64,000 nt of DNA from NCBI RefSeq assembly GCF_030272615.1, contig NC_081410.1, positions 191,967,619-192,031,618 of the forward strand, read 5' to 3'. The stretch comes from Cryptomeria japonica. Its lineage: Eukaryota > Streptophyta > Pinopsida > Cupressales > Cupressaceae. Below are positions 23,590 through 35,914 of this stretch, in pieces. The position numbers and the translations under genes are program-made. Position 1 is the first letter of the stretch, and each line of letters opens with the position of its first letter. Below the pieces are notes generated by a model. It was not told the DNA's origin. It worked only from the letters and a program-made list of their open reading frames with translations, and made no database searches.

Positions 23590-24475
23590 CAAGAGAAATA
23601 GAACTATATTGAGTTTTTCAAAGAGAGACAAATAAATTTTGCATGGTCATATGTAGACATGCCAAGGTTGGATCCAAATCTCATAATGCATCATTTAAAT
23701 GTATCACCAACTGGAAAACCTCGAAAATAGAAGCTGAGAAAGTTGCATCCTCACATAGCCTTATTGGTCAAAGCAAAATTGAAGAAATTATTACATATGG
23801 GGTTTATCAGGCCTGCAGTGTATCCAAAATGGATGTCAAATATAGTTCCTATTTAAAAACTAGACAAAAGTATCAGGGTATGCATAGACTTCAAAGATAT
23901 TAATAAAGCATGTCTAAAAGATGATTTGCCTTTGCCCAACATAGATATCATTATAGATTTGATAGCTGGACACACCATGTTTTCTCTAAGGGATGGTTTC
24001 TTAGTATATAATCAAATCAAAATAGTACCCAAAGATTAGGAGAGGACAACTTTCACATGCTTATGGACTACTTTCTGGTAGAATATAATGCCTTTTGGAC
24101 TCAAAAATGTAGGTGCTACATATTAAAGGGCAATGATGACAATTTTCCATGATATGATGCACACTTTCATGGAGGAATATGTAAACGATCTATTGGCTAA
24201 ATCATATACTAGAGAAGCCCACCTAGAAATCCTGGGTAATATCTTTGATTGCTTAGAGAAATACAAACTAAGGCTGAATCGAAAGAAATGTGCATTCGGT
24301 GTCACATTTGGCAAACTTCTAGGATATATTGTTTCAGCACAAGGGATAGAAGTAGATCGAGCTAAAGTCAAATATATCATTGAGATGGAATCACCTAAGA
24401 ACATTATCTAGTTACAATCACTCCAAGGAAGACTCCAATCCATTGAAAGGTTCATTGCTCAACTAGCTAATAGGT
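23590..24475 (+). pseudogene. Reverse transcriptase of element F (Tat type)
   Basis: This RT relic lies in several frames: HPHIALLVKAKLKKLLHMGF, VYPKWMSNIVPI, IDFKDINKACLKDDLPLPNI, MFSLRDGFLVYNQIKIVPKD, MPFGLKNVGATY, then 24133-24411 with MEEYVNDLLAKS and LNRKKCAFGVTFGKLLGYIVS. The NKACxKDDxPLPNID pattern is typical of the Tat lineage. The catalytic Y-x-D-D reads YVND, with the first Asp lost. At least four stops and one frameshift are visible. Confidence 0.85.
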
Positions 24476-24479
24476 GTTT

Positions 24480-25160
24480 TTACTCATTTGTTGCATGAAA
24501 ATGTCCTTTTTAGATGGGATGAAAAATGTGAAGAAGCCTTTAATGAAATAAAATGATATCTAATGAACCCACTTGTCCTAATGTCGCCAATTGAAGGTAA
24601 GCCATTGTTACTTTATATATCAGCTACAAATGTATCACTAGGAGCTTTGCTAGCACAACTGGATCATGAAGGAGAAGAAGAAGTCATTTACTACATTAGC
24701 AGGACCTTAGTTGGATATGAGCTCAACTACTCACCTATTGAGAAATAATTCTTAGTTTTAGTGTTTTCATCCCAATTGTGACACTATATGCTAACCCATT
24801 CAGTTAAGCTAATAGCCAAAATTGATCCATTGAAGTATCTTCTCAGCAAGGCAACCTTAACAGGTAGATTAGCAAAATGGGTAATGATTTTAAGTGAATT
24901 TGATATTGATTACATTGATCAAAAAGATATCAAAGGGAAAGTGATCACTGACCAACTAGCAAAAGCACCACTCCATGATGATCACCCATTACGCATTGAA
25001 TTTCCAAATGTTGACATCCTCATGATCAACAAACAAACTTGGCAGTTGTATTTTGATGGTTCCTATACACCATGAATCAGGGGAAGGCTTTCTATTTGTC
25101 ACACCTCAAGGTCATACCATCCCAAAATCATACTGGCTAAAGGGTAAGTGCACCAAGATG
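24480..25160 (+). pseudogene. RNase H and start of a second RNase H of element F
   Basis: The first RNase H shows LYISATNVSLGALLAQL (the catalytic Asp position reads Ser), VIYYISRTLVGYELNYSPIEK, and after two stops LTGRLAKWVMILSEFDIDYI and VITDQLAKAP. It is followed by the linker DHPLRIEFPNVDIL and WQLYFDGSYTP, the opening of the additional, archaeal-type RNase H that marks Tat elements. That domain stops after about 30 residues (VTPQGHTIPKS in the next frame) and the PPT follows at once. The rest of the second RNase H and all of the integrase are missing, an internal deletion. Confidence 0.75.
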
Positions 25161-25167
25161 GTGTGTT

Positions 25168-25183
25168 AAAAGGGGGGTATAAG
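25168..25183 (+). other. Polypurine tract of element F
   Basis: AAAAGGGGGGTATAAG is followed directly by TGGACACC. It resembles the B arrangement, AAAGAGGGGTAAAA then TGTAGACACC. Confidence 0.65.
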
Positions 25184-26390
25184 TGGACACCTTTTTTATG
25201 AAATCAGCTAAACTTGAACTTGGAGGAACAATTTGAGAATCATCCACTCAAAATATGAAGATATGCAAAGAAAAAAGATTGTATTACTTTGAATCTTGTT
25301 TCCAAACTAATAATTATTTTCAAAATTGAATAAGATTAAGGGGGTCAAATCCTTTGCGCACAAAAAATAGATCCTGATTTTTTCTTAAAAACATAACATA
25401 GAGTTTGGCATGCACATAAAAAAAGTCATAGTTATATTTAGTATTTCAAAAAATCCTTTGGTAGAAATATAGTTAAGAGTGAGCACTAGAAGTTGTGTTA
25501 TTTTTTGTAGTTTTCTGTTGAGAATTTTTTTGTTTAATGATTTTTTGAAACGGGCACATTGTAAAAATCAGGTACCTGTTTGTGCACAAAGCATAACTTG
25601 CACTGATAAAATTGAAAATGTAATTTTTTTTTTAAGTATAAAGAGTCAAGTGCACTACAATAATATATAATTTTTTAAAAATTTGGATAAGTAGATCAAA
25701 AGTTATTAAAAAAATGGTACACATATGTCTCTAAGAACTATGGAGACACACGTAAAAGAAATTCAAGATTAATATGTTAATGTTGCTTAATTTTTAAAAA
25801 AATTATGTGGTTAGAAAGCTCAGAACATGGGTGAAATTATGGTGGCAATTTTATAAATACCCACTTGATAACGTGTAAACTTGATGATGATGAAGTTGAG
25901 AAACCAGACTAGAAGAAGAAAACATGTAAAAAAGAGGGAAAAAAGGCTCCCAAGCCTTAGTCTTGTTATCCAAACCTAAGTACAAGGCAAAACGCGTATG
26001 GGCATATGAGTTTTTTAAAACAAAAACGCAATCATGTTTAAAAAAAAAAAAATGCGTTCATGTTTTTAAAAATATAATACATGTACGTGTTATGTTTAGT
26101 AAGAAAAACACGTACATGTTTTGCTTACATAAAGTTAGATTAGTAACATGGACTTGTATGCAATTAATTTAGCTTTCCCTTAGTTTTTTCAGTAGTATAT
26201 ATACATAAAATATAACATTTAAGTATGAGAAAATATAACTTATACTTTAATTTATATTTTATGTATATATTGTCAAGATGTTTGAGAGTGATTTTAGATT
26301 CCTAGGAGTTAGAATGCAAATTTTAGATTTAAAGAGATCTTATAATTTTTTAGACAACCAAATTTCAGTAATCAGTGGGAATATATAATC
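25184..26390 (+). repeat. Possible 3' LTR of element F and following AT-rich DNA
   Basis: This begins TGGACACCTTTTTTATG right after the PPT, as an LTR should. I could not find its right end, and it does not match 8562-9530. The region is AT-rich with no coding sequence. It contains the perfect inverted repeat at 26079-26119. The short frames at 25479 and 25963 have no support. Confidence 0.35.
26079..26119. repeat. 13-bp perfect inverted repeat with CACGTA core
   Basis: The left arm ACATGTACGTGTT (26079-26091) and right arm AACACGTACATGT (26107-26119) are exact reverse complements around a 15-base loop. Confidence 0.85.
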
Positions 26391-26559
26391 ATTCACTTGT
26401 TATCTCTCTATCTCACTATCCTCGCCTCCCCTAAGATCTAGACCTATCTATTTTCCTAACTCTCTTCTTCTCTCTTCACCTCTCTCTATCTTACTCTCTC
26501 CTCTTCCCTAAGCTCTAGATTTTATTATTTCTTAGACATAATAAAATTTCGATAATCAT

Positions 26560-26613
<54 letters not shown>

Positions 26614-26754
26614 ATATTCCTCCATCTCTAGACCTATCTCTCTTCCTATCACTCCTCTCTCTCTCTATATCACTCTCTCCTCTCCTCCAAGACTTAAACC
26701 TATCTCTCTCACCCTTCTTTATATCTCCCCTCTATTCTCTAAATACATAACACA

Positions 26755-26800
<46 letters not shown>

Positions 26801-26806
26801 TTGGCA
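26391..26806. repeat. CT-rich microsatellite cluster
   Basis: Pyrimidine-rich DNA with uninterrupted (CT)n tracts at 26564-26611 and 26759-26798, and CTCTAT-type degenerate stretches between. It borders the minisatellite field. Confidence 0.9.
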
Positions 26807-27013
26807 TATGGTATCCTAAGGGGTCGTATGGGGCCCTAAGGGGTCATATGGGGTCCTAAAGGGCCACACATATGTTAGAACACTAAATGACCCCTTAGGA
26901 CACCATATGAACCCTTCGAACATCATATTGTCCTAAAGGGTCATATAGTGTCCCTCCCCTTAAGTCCCTTTAGGACCTCTCTCCCTTTGTCCCCTTTTAA
27001 CCTTTTTAATACT

Positions 27014-27063
<50 letters not shown>

Positions 27064-27287
27064 GGCATATGGTATCCTAAGGGGTCGTATGGGGTCTTAA
27101 GGGGTCATATGGCATCGTTAGGGGTCATATGGGGTCCTAAGGGGCCAACATGTGTTAGAACACTATATGACCCCTTAGGAAACCATATGACCCCTTAGAA
27201 CATCATATTTTCCTAAGGGGTCATATAGTGTCCCTCCCCTTAAGTCTCTTTAGGACCTCTCTCACTTTGTCCCCTTTTTGCTTTTTT

Positions 27288-27336
<49 letters not shown>

Positions 27337-27983
27337 ACTCACTCTCTCTCTCTCTCAGGGCCTCTCTCTCTTTGTCCCCTTTTAACATTTTTAATACTCT
27401 CTCTTATGGTGTCCTAAGGGGCCATATGGTGTTCTAACACGTGTGACCCCTTAGGACACCATATGACCCATCAGGACACCATATGACCCATCAGGACACC
27501 ATATGACCCACTCGGACACCATATAACCCCTTTTAACATCCTAGTACATGAAATGACCCCTTAGGAAGCCATATGAACCCTTTTAACATCCTAGTACATG
27601 ACACGACCCTTAGGACACCATATGACCAATTAGGACAATATGATGTCCTAATGGGTCATATGGTATTCTAACACATGTGTTGCCCTGTAGGACCCCATAT
27701 GACCCCTAACAATACCATATGACCCCTTAGGACAGCATATGACCCCTTAGGACAATATGATGGATCCTAATGGGTCATATGGTGTCCTAATGGGTCATAT
27801 GGTGTTCTAACACGTGTGGCCCCTTAGGACCCAATATGACCCCCAACGACACCACATGACCCCTTAGGACACCATATGACCCCTTAGAACACCATATGAC
27901 CCCTTTTAACATCCTAGTATGCGACATGACCCCTTAGGACAATATGATGTCCTAATGGGTCATCTGGTGTCCTAAGGGGTCAT
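26807..27983. repeat. CATATG minisatellite field, left block
   Basis: The field is made of a 20-bp unit, TGACCCCTTAGGACACCATA, in both orientations. The strand flips at CATATG, where the unit meets its complement. It includes a (CTAT)n tract (27012-27061) and (CT)n at 27291-27356. Two near-copies of a longer block (GGCATATGGTATCCTAAGGG to about TAATACTCTC) start at 26803 and 27063. Frames here, such as 27228-27437, are repeat artefacts. Confidence 0.9.
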
Positions 27984-30474
27984 TATTGGCATTGTGTTGT
28001 CATTGATGTCAAGCGGTATGGGATGACTACCGGTATGAGGGATGTATGTGCAACACTATCATGGAGGAGTACAAGATGAGATATCCTTGATATCACCTTG
28101 TGTTGTAGATCATGGTGGGTAAAAAAAAGATGTCAACTGGTAATTGATGTGTTGACATGGAGAAGTCAGATCAACCAAGTGAGTGGTTGTCAGCCTGTAA
28201 AGGTCATAACCAGTGTACAAGAAGGATGAGAAAGGTGCTTGGATGTTGTTTGTGATGAAGAGGCAGAATGCTCCCTAAATCACATCAGCATAGGAGGAGA
28301 AGGATGAATAGGTCACCAGTATGTTGTGTGGTTGCAGATCAACAAGACTCCCATTGGATGAAAATGCAGTCACCATGTGAAGAGAAGATTGAGAGTGAAT
28401 GTGCCTACATCGTATCACATGTGCCTATTTGAAGATATGCTGCACAAACAGGGAAGCCACATGAGTACTTTGCAAGATGCAAATGAAAAGGTGTCACTCC
28501 ACTGGTAAGTGGAGCTTATCTCCTATTATGCATAATGTGCATTACAGTCTTATGAAATAAGGAAGAAGAGGTAAAGGCAAGTGTCTTAAGGCTCACATCG
28601 GATCTACTGGTAAAACAAAGGAATGCCTCAAGTGCATGAAATCGGGGTTATGCACTAGACCGAAAGAGAAGGCATGTTGAGATGCCGGTGCAGTTGAAGT
28701 ATGTTGAGTTTGTCTCTTTGACAAACTAGTTGAGATACGGTCTGAGCTGATCAGGGAGAAGGCAAAGCTGTGTAGATGCAGTCAGAGGAAAATAGTCGGA
28801 TTGAAGATGGAGTCTGGTGAAGGTTGATGGCATAGTATCATCAAGAGTATTTACTAGTATGTATGTCCACCGGTAATACATACAAGGTGCAGATGCAAAA
28901 GACTCCCATCTGATGAAGATGAGAATTCTATGGCTAGAGATGTCTGGTGACCAGCTAAGAAGTTCCACTAGCAGTTCAGCAAAAGAGCAGACATGAAGAA
29001 TTACCGGTACAGTGTAAGATGTTGACAGGGTTAGTAAACTGATAGAAAAGAGGAATTGGTATAGTGTTTGGTCTGTGATCCTATCTGGATTGACATGAAG
29101 ATCCAAGATGGTTTTTGGTTGATGTGGATGCCACGTAGAGATAAAGTGGCAATCTCCCAGAGGTTGGTGAAGTGTCGTGTAGGGATAAGTATTTCTATAG
29201 GGATGCATTTAATATGGATCTCGTGATTTGTGGATTGGATCAGAAGAGTGTGGCTCGAGGAAGAATGAACGATAGAGACAAATTAGGGAGTTGTTGGTGC
29301 CTAGATCAAAGCAAGAAAATCAGTTTATGAGAAGACCTCGAGAAGGAAACAACAAAGGTATTAATGGTGGTTTGACAGATGTAGGTCGAGATAAAGGGCC
29401 ATGTTTTCTATGTTTGGAAAACATGTATTGGAAGGTGCAATAATGGCAGAAATGTATAGTTGGTTGTCTGGTAGATCAGATCTAACAAGATCTAATTGGA
29501 TTTGGTTTTCCTCGAGGTTGTTGAGGAAACCCTAGCTGCCCATATTTTTGAATTGGATTTTGGAGGGAAAACTAGGTTATAAATAGGAAAGCCAAAATTA
29601 TTGAAGAGCTGCTGCTCATCAGAAGAAGATAGTGCTAGTGCAAAGTGATTAAGTGTTACTTTTGCATGTGAGAGAAAATCAGTCAAGTGCTCAATGAATA
29701 TTTGAGAAGAGATTGAGAGTGAGGGAGAACCAGGTTGAAGTGTTCAATTGGTAGGAGTGTAGAATTGCTAGTGTTCATATCGACAGAGCAAAAGTGGAGG
29801 AAGCTGCAAAGTAGGAAGACATAGAATTGATAGAGTATAGTACCAGTAAAGAGAAGAGTAGTGAGGAGGAGATCCAGTAGAGAAGAATAGAGGAGAGGTG
29901 AACTAGTAGAGTTTACCGGCAAGGAAGCAATAAAGGAATGAGCTAGTATATTTGAGAAGGTGTCTCACCCACAGAGAGAGGTATATGAGATGGTTACAAG
30001 ATTCACTTGTAACAATAATATTAATTTTTTATTTGAAGTTATCTTTGTGAACACTGAGTTGTAGCTCCTTTGGGTTTGAGCCCATAAATAAGTCAAGGGT
30101 TGGTGCTCTTTGGGTTGGTGCCCTAAATCAAAAGTTGGTTCTCCTTGGGTTGGTGCCCTAAATCAGGGGTTATAGCTCCTTGGGTTGTAGACCTAAACAT
30201 TGTAATAGAGTTTTGATTGTGAGGTTGGATTGGAGCAGTAGATTCCAACAACATTGCTCACTGAGGTTTTTCCCATCTTGGGTTTTCCTTGTACATACTG
30301 GTGTTATTTGATGTCCCTTTATGTGAATGCATTTGTGTCTAGTCTCCTCACTAACTGGTAAGTCTGCATTGTGTTCGAATCTAATAACTGACATACTTAC
30401 ATAAGTCCGTTAAAGGGAAAAAGTTTGAGAACCACTGATTCACCCCCCCTCTCAGTGGTGCATTGTGTCTAATA
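27984..30474 (+). mobile_element. LTR-only (probable solo LTR) insertion in the minisatellite
   Basis: A 2491-bp non-repetitive block splits the array with a perfect 5-bp TSD, GTCAT (27979-27983 and 30475-30479). Its ends read TATTGGC and CTAATA, consistent with TGTTGGC...CTAACA after two transitions. It has a TATA box TATAAATA at 29578-29585 and the GATTCACCCCCCCTCTCAG motif near its right end, as in the C and D LTRs. No internal protein domain is seen. The 160-codon minus frame at 28726-29208 shows no domain and I regard it as chance. The orientation is plus. Confidence 0.8.
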
Positions 30475-31139
30475 GTCATATGGTGTTTTAACACGCGTGG
30501 GCCTTTAGGACACTATATGACCCCTTAGGAAACCATATGACCCTTTAGGACACCATATGACCCCTTTTAACTTCCTAGTACATGACATGACCCCTTAGGA
30601 CACCATATGACCACTTTTAATATCCTAGTGCATGACATGACCCCTTAGGACACCATATGACCCCTTAAGACAATATGATGCCCTAATGGGTCACATGGTG
30701 TTCTAAGGGGTCATATGGTGTTCTAACACATATGTGGCCTCTTAGGACCCCATGTGATCCCTAAAAACACCATATGACCCCTTAAGACACCATATGACCC
30801 CTCAGGACACCATGTGACCCTTTTTAACATCCTAGTACATGACATGACTCCTTAGGACACCATATGATCATTTAGGACAATATGATGGATCCTAATGGAT
30901 CATATGGTGTCTTTAAAGGTCATATGATGTTCTAACACATGTGTGGCCCCTTAGGACCCCATATGACCCCTAACAACACTAGATGACCCCTTAGGACACC
31001 ATATGACCCCTTAGAACACCATATGACCCCTTTTAAGATCCTAGTACATGACACAACCCTTTAGGACACCATATGACCCCTTAGGACAATATGATGTCCT
31101 GATGGGTCATATGGTGTCCTAAGGGGTCATATGTCCTAG

Positions 31140-31195
<56 letters not shown>

Positions 31196-32158
31196 TTAAG
31201 TCCTTTTAGGACTTCACTCACTTTTTCCCCTTTTAGCCTATTTTATACTATCTCTCTCTCTTTTATGGTGTTCTAAGGGGTCATATGGTTTTCTAACACA
31301 TGTGTGGCCCCTTAGGAACCCATATGACTCCTAATGACACCACATGACCCCTTAGGACACCATATGACCCCTCACGACACCATATGGCCCCTTTTAACAT
31401 CCTGGTACATGACATGACCCCTTAGGACACCATATAAACCCTTTTAACATCCGAGTACATGACATGATCCCTTAGGACACCATATGAACCCTTAGGACAA
31501 TATGATGTCCTTATGGGTCATATGGTGTCCTAAAGGGTCATATGTTGTTCTAACACATGTGTCACTACCCCTAACAACACCATATAACCCCTTAGGACAC
31601 CATATGACCCCTCAGAACACCATATGACCCCTTTTAACATCCTAGTTCACGACATGACCCCTTAGGACACCATATGACCCCTTAGTACAATATGATGGAT
31701 CCTAATGATAGATATGGTATCCTAAGGGGTCATATGGTGTTCTTACACATGTTTGGCCCCTTGGAAGACCATATGACCCCTAACGATAGCAGAGGAGCCC
31801 TTAGGACCCCATATGACCCCTTAGGACAATATGATGTCCTAATGGGACATATGGTGCCCTAATGGATCATATGGTGTTCTAACACATGTGTGACCCCTCA
31901 TGACCCCATATGACCCCTAACGACACCATATGATTTCTTAGGATACTATATGACCCCTTAGAACACCATATGACCCCTTAGGACACTATATGACCATTCA
32001 GGACACCATATGACCCCTTAGGACACCATATGACCCCTTAGGACACCATATGAACTCTTTTAACATCCTAGTACATGACATGACCCCTTAGGACATCATA
32101 TGACCCCTTTTAACATCCTAGTGCATGACATGACCCCTTAGGACATCATATGACCCTT
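30475..32158. repeat. CATATG minisatellite field, middle block
   Basis: The same 20-bp unit, in longer modules. A typical module has GATGTCCTAATGGGTCATAT, then GTTCTAACACATGTGTGGCC, then CCCCATATGACCCCTAA, then several direct units. A spacer TTTTAACATCCTAGTACATG recurs every few units. A (CT)n tract lies at 31143-31191. Confidence 0.9.
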
Positions 32159-32163
32159 TATGA

Positions 32164-33240
32164 TGTTGGTATTATGGATGACTTCATCATGTGTTGCATT
32201 GGTTTTATCATTGATGTCAACACTTATCTTCTTGGAGGTCTATATTATGTTCATAGGTATGGTTAGTGGCTTATGCAAAGTCACCGATATATGCTCACTA
32301 GTAGGGTATATGGTTCACCGATAGCAATGATAACCTAGAGATCATTTGGTTATGTTGAAGACATGGATTGGATATTTGGATTTGGTGTTTTTCTTATTGG
32401 TCTAATTGGGTTGATAGATTTGCCTTTATCGGCAGATAGGTCTAGGTTATGGACTGGCACATGATATCTATTCCAGATCAGTGTGACACATTTTGGAAAT
32501 TGTTTATTGATTGGATAATGTGGTAAATGTATTGAGCCGACATGTTGTATCACATCAAGACTTATTTGTAATTGATTTAATTGTAATATCTTTAGTGAGC
32601 CGACCTATACATTTAGTCTTAGGTTTTGTATATATGATTGTAAGATCTTATTGAAGATTGGGATATAGGATCATGATGAGTGTGTTCGAATATTGAAGAG
32701 CGAAAATAAGCAAATCCTTGTGCGAATCATGCAGACATTATTTGAAGGTTGAAAGAAGGTTATGAAGGTGTTTGACACTCATGTTTAGAGCTTAAACCGG
32801 TACTGAATCTAGCATTGTATATGCTATCTTGAGTAGTACATTATCATTAGATTTAACCATCCAATTGTAGTCAGTGTGACTCCTATTTTGTGATTGAGCA
32901 GTGAGCTCTAGGCGGTTGGCCTTTTTTCTTGTGTAGACCCCATTTGTATACACTTACTATTTGCAGTAGTATTATCTAATTGTGGGTAAGGTTTCCCACC
33001 ATGGTTTTTCCCCTTACTGGGTTTCCACGTCAAAATCTTTGTGTCATGTGTTGTGGATGTTGTTTCTCTTTATGTTTTATGCATTAAGTTAAACCGATAC
33101 TTCTATAACAGTTAATCTGCTTTACCGACATTTAAGTTCGATTTACCGACATTAAGTTTAAGTTGGAATAATTTGCATTTGGATTACAATTTACAACCGA
33201 TTCACCCCCCCCTCACAGTTGTCCTTCCCAGTTCCTAACA
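32164..33240 (+). mobile_element. Solo LTR in the minisatellite, Copia-like
   Basis: A 1077-bp LTR with intact ends TGTTGG...CCTAACA. It is flanked by TATGA (32159-32163) and TAGGA (33241-33245), a TSD with one change; TAGGA is the array sequence. It has a TATA-like TATATATG at 32629-32636, a GGTTTTTCCCCTTACTGGG segment and a GATTCACCCCCCC motif near the end, as in C and D. No second LTR or internal region is present. Confidence 0.85.
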
Positions 33241-35914
33241 TAGGACACCATATGACCCCTTAGGACAATATGATGTCTTAAGGGGTCATATGGTGTTCTA
33301 ACACATGTGTAGCCTTTTAGGACCTCACATGACCTCTAATGACACCATATGACCCCTTAGGACCCGATATGACCCCTAATGACACCATATTCCCCTTTTG
33401 GACACCATATGGTCCCTTTTAACATCCTAGTACATGGCATGACCTCTTAGGACACAATATGACCCCTTATGACAATATGATGTCCTAAGGTGTCATATGG
33501 TGTTCTAATACATTTGTGGCCCCTTAGTTACCCTTATGAACCCTAACAACACCATATGACCCCTGAGGACACCATATGACTGCTCTAAACACCATTTGAC
33601 CCCTTTTAACATCCTAGTACACGACATGACCCCTTAGGACACCATATGACCCCTTAGGACAATATGATGTCCTAATGGGTCATATGGTATTCTAAGGGAT
33701 CATATGGCATTTTAACACAAGTGTAGCCCCTTAGGACCCCATATTACCCCTAACAACACCATATGACCCCTTAGGACACTATATGACCCCTCAAAACACC
33801 ACATGACCCCTTAGGAAACCATATGACCCTTCAAGACACCATATGACCCCTTAGGACACTATATGACCCCTTAGGACACTGTATGACCCCTTTTAACATC
33901 TTGGTACATGAAATGACCCCTTAGGATACCATATGACCCATTTTAACATATCAATGCATGACATGACCCCTTAGGACACCATATGAATCCTTAGGACAAT
34001 ATGATGTATTAAGGGGTCATATGGTGTCCAAAGGAGTCATATGGTGTTCTAAAACATGTGGAGCTCCTTAGGACCCCATATGACTCCTAATGACACCATA
34101 TGACCCCATATGACCCCTAACGACACCATATGACCCTTTTGGACACCATGTGACCCTTTAGAACACCATATGACCCCTTTTAATATCCTAGTACACTACA
34201 TGATCCCTTAGGACACCATATGACCCCTTAGGACAATATGGTGTTCTAACATGTGTGGCCCCTTATATACCCTTATGACCCCTAACGACACCGTATGACC
34301 CCTAAGGACACCATATGAGCTTTTTTAACATCCTAGTACATTACATGACCCCATAGGACACCATATGACCACTTGGAACAATATGGTGTCCGAAGGGATC
34401 ATATTGTGTTCTAACACATGTGTAGCCCCTTAGGATCGCATATGACCCCTAATGACACCATATGACCCCTATTAACATCCTAGTACATGACATGACCCCT
34501 TAGGAACCATATGACCCCTTTTAACATCCTAGCGTATGCCATGACCCCTTAGGACACTATATGACCCTTTAGAACACCATATGACCCCTTAGGACAATAT
34601 GAGGTCTTAATGGGTCATATGGTGGCCAAAGGGGTCATATGGTTTTCTAACACATGTGTAGCCCCTTAGGAAATATGACCCCTAATGATACCATATGACC
34701 CCTTAGGACATGATATGATGACTAACGACACCATATGACCCTTCTGGACACCATATAACCCCTTTTAACATCCTAGTACATGACATGACCCCTTAGGACA
34801 CCATATGACCCCTTAGGAAATAACAACCCCTTAGGACAATATGATGTCCTGAGGGGTAATATAGTGTCCTACGGGGTCATATGGTGTTCTAACACATGTG
34901 TGGCCCCTTAGATACCCTTATGACCCCTAATGATACCATATGACTGCTCTAAACACCATATGACCTCTTTTAACTTCCTAGTACACGACATGACCCCTTA
35001 GGACACCATATGACCCTTTAGGACAATATGATGTCCTAATGGGACATATGGCATCTTAAGGGGTCATATGGTGTTCTAACACATGTGTGGCCCATTAGGA
35101 TCCCATACGACCCCTAATGACACCACATGACCCCTTAGGACAACATATGATGTCCTAATGGATCATATGGTGTACTAAGGGGTCATATAGTGTTCCAACA
35201 CATGTGTGGCCCCTTATGACTCCATATGACCCCTAACAACACCATATGACCCCTGGTGACACTATATGGCCCCTTATGATACCATAAGACCCCTTAGGAC
35301 AATATGATGTCCTAAGGGGTCATATGGTGTCCTAATAGGCTATAAGATGTTCTAACACATGTGTGGTCCCTAAGGACCCCATAAGACCCCTAACGATACA
35401 ATATGACCCCTTTGGACACCATATGACCCCTTTGGATATCACATGACCCCTTAGGACACCATACGACCCCTTAGGACAATATGGTGTCCTAAGGGGTCAT
35501 ATGGTGTCTAATGAGGTCATATGGTGTTCTAGCATATTTGTGGCCCCTTAGGACCCCATATGACCCTTAATGACACCATATGACCCCTCAAGGCACCATA
35601 TGACCCATAATCACACCATATTACCCTTTAGAACACTATATAACCCCTTAGGACACCATATCACCCATTAGGACATCATATGGTATCATAAGGGGTGATA
35701 AGGTATCCTAAGGGGTCATATGGTGTCTTTATGGGACATATGGGGTCCTAAGTGGCCACACTTGTGTTAGAACACCATATGATCTCTTAGGACACTATAT
35801 GACCCCTTAGGATGTCATATGGTGTCCTTAGGGCTCATATGGTGCCCTAAGGTATCATGTCACATACTAGGATGTTAAAGTCATATGGTGTTTTTAGGTG
35901 TTATATGGTGTCCT
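33241..35914. repeat. CATATG minisatellite field, right block
   Basis: This continues the 20-bp unit field with the same spacer and module types, more diverged toward the right end, until LTR C begins. Because C's right end lies beyond the window, the array may resume there. Confidence 0.9.

Noticed and set aside
28726-29208. 160-codon minus-strand frame
   Set aside because: Lies wholly within the LTR-only insertion, has no domain pattern, and the LTR is read on the other strand.
26807-35914. CRISPR-like look of the 20-bp repeats
   Set aside because: Units run head to tail or flip without unique spacers, in a plant sequence. It is a minisatellite.
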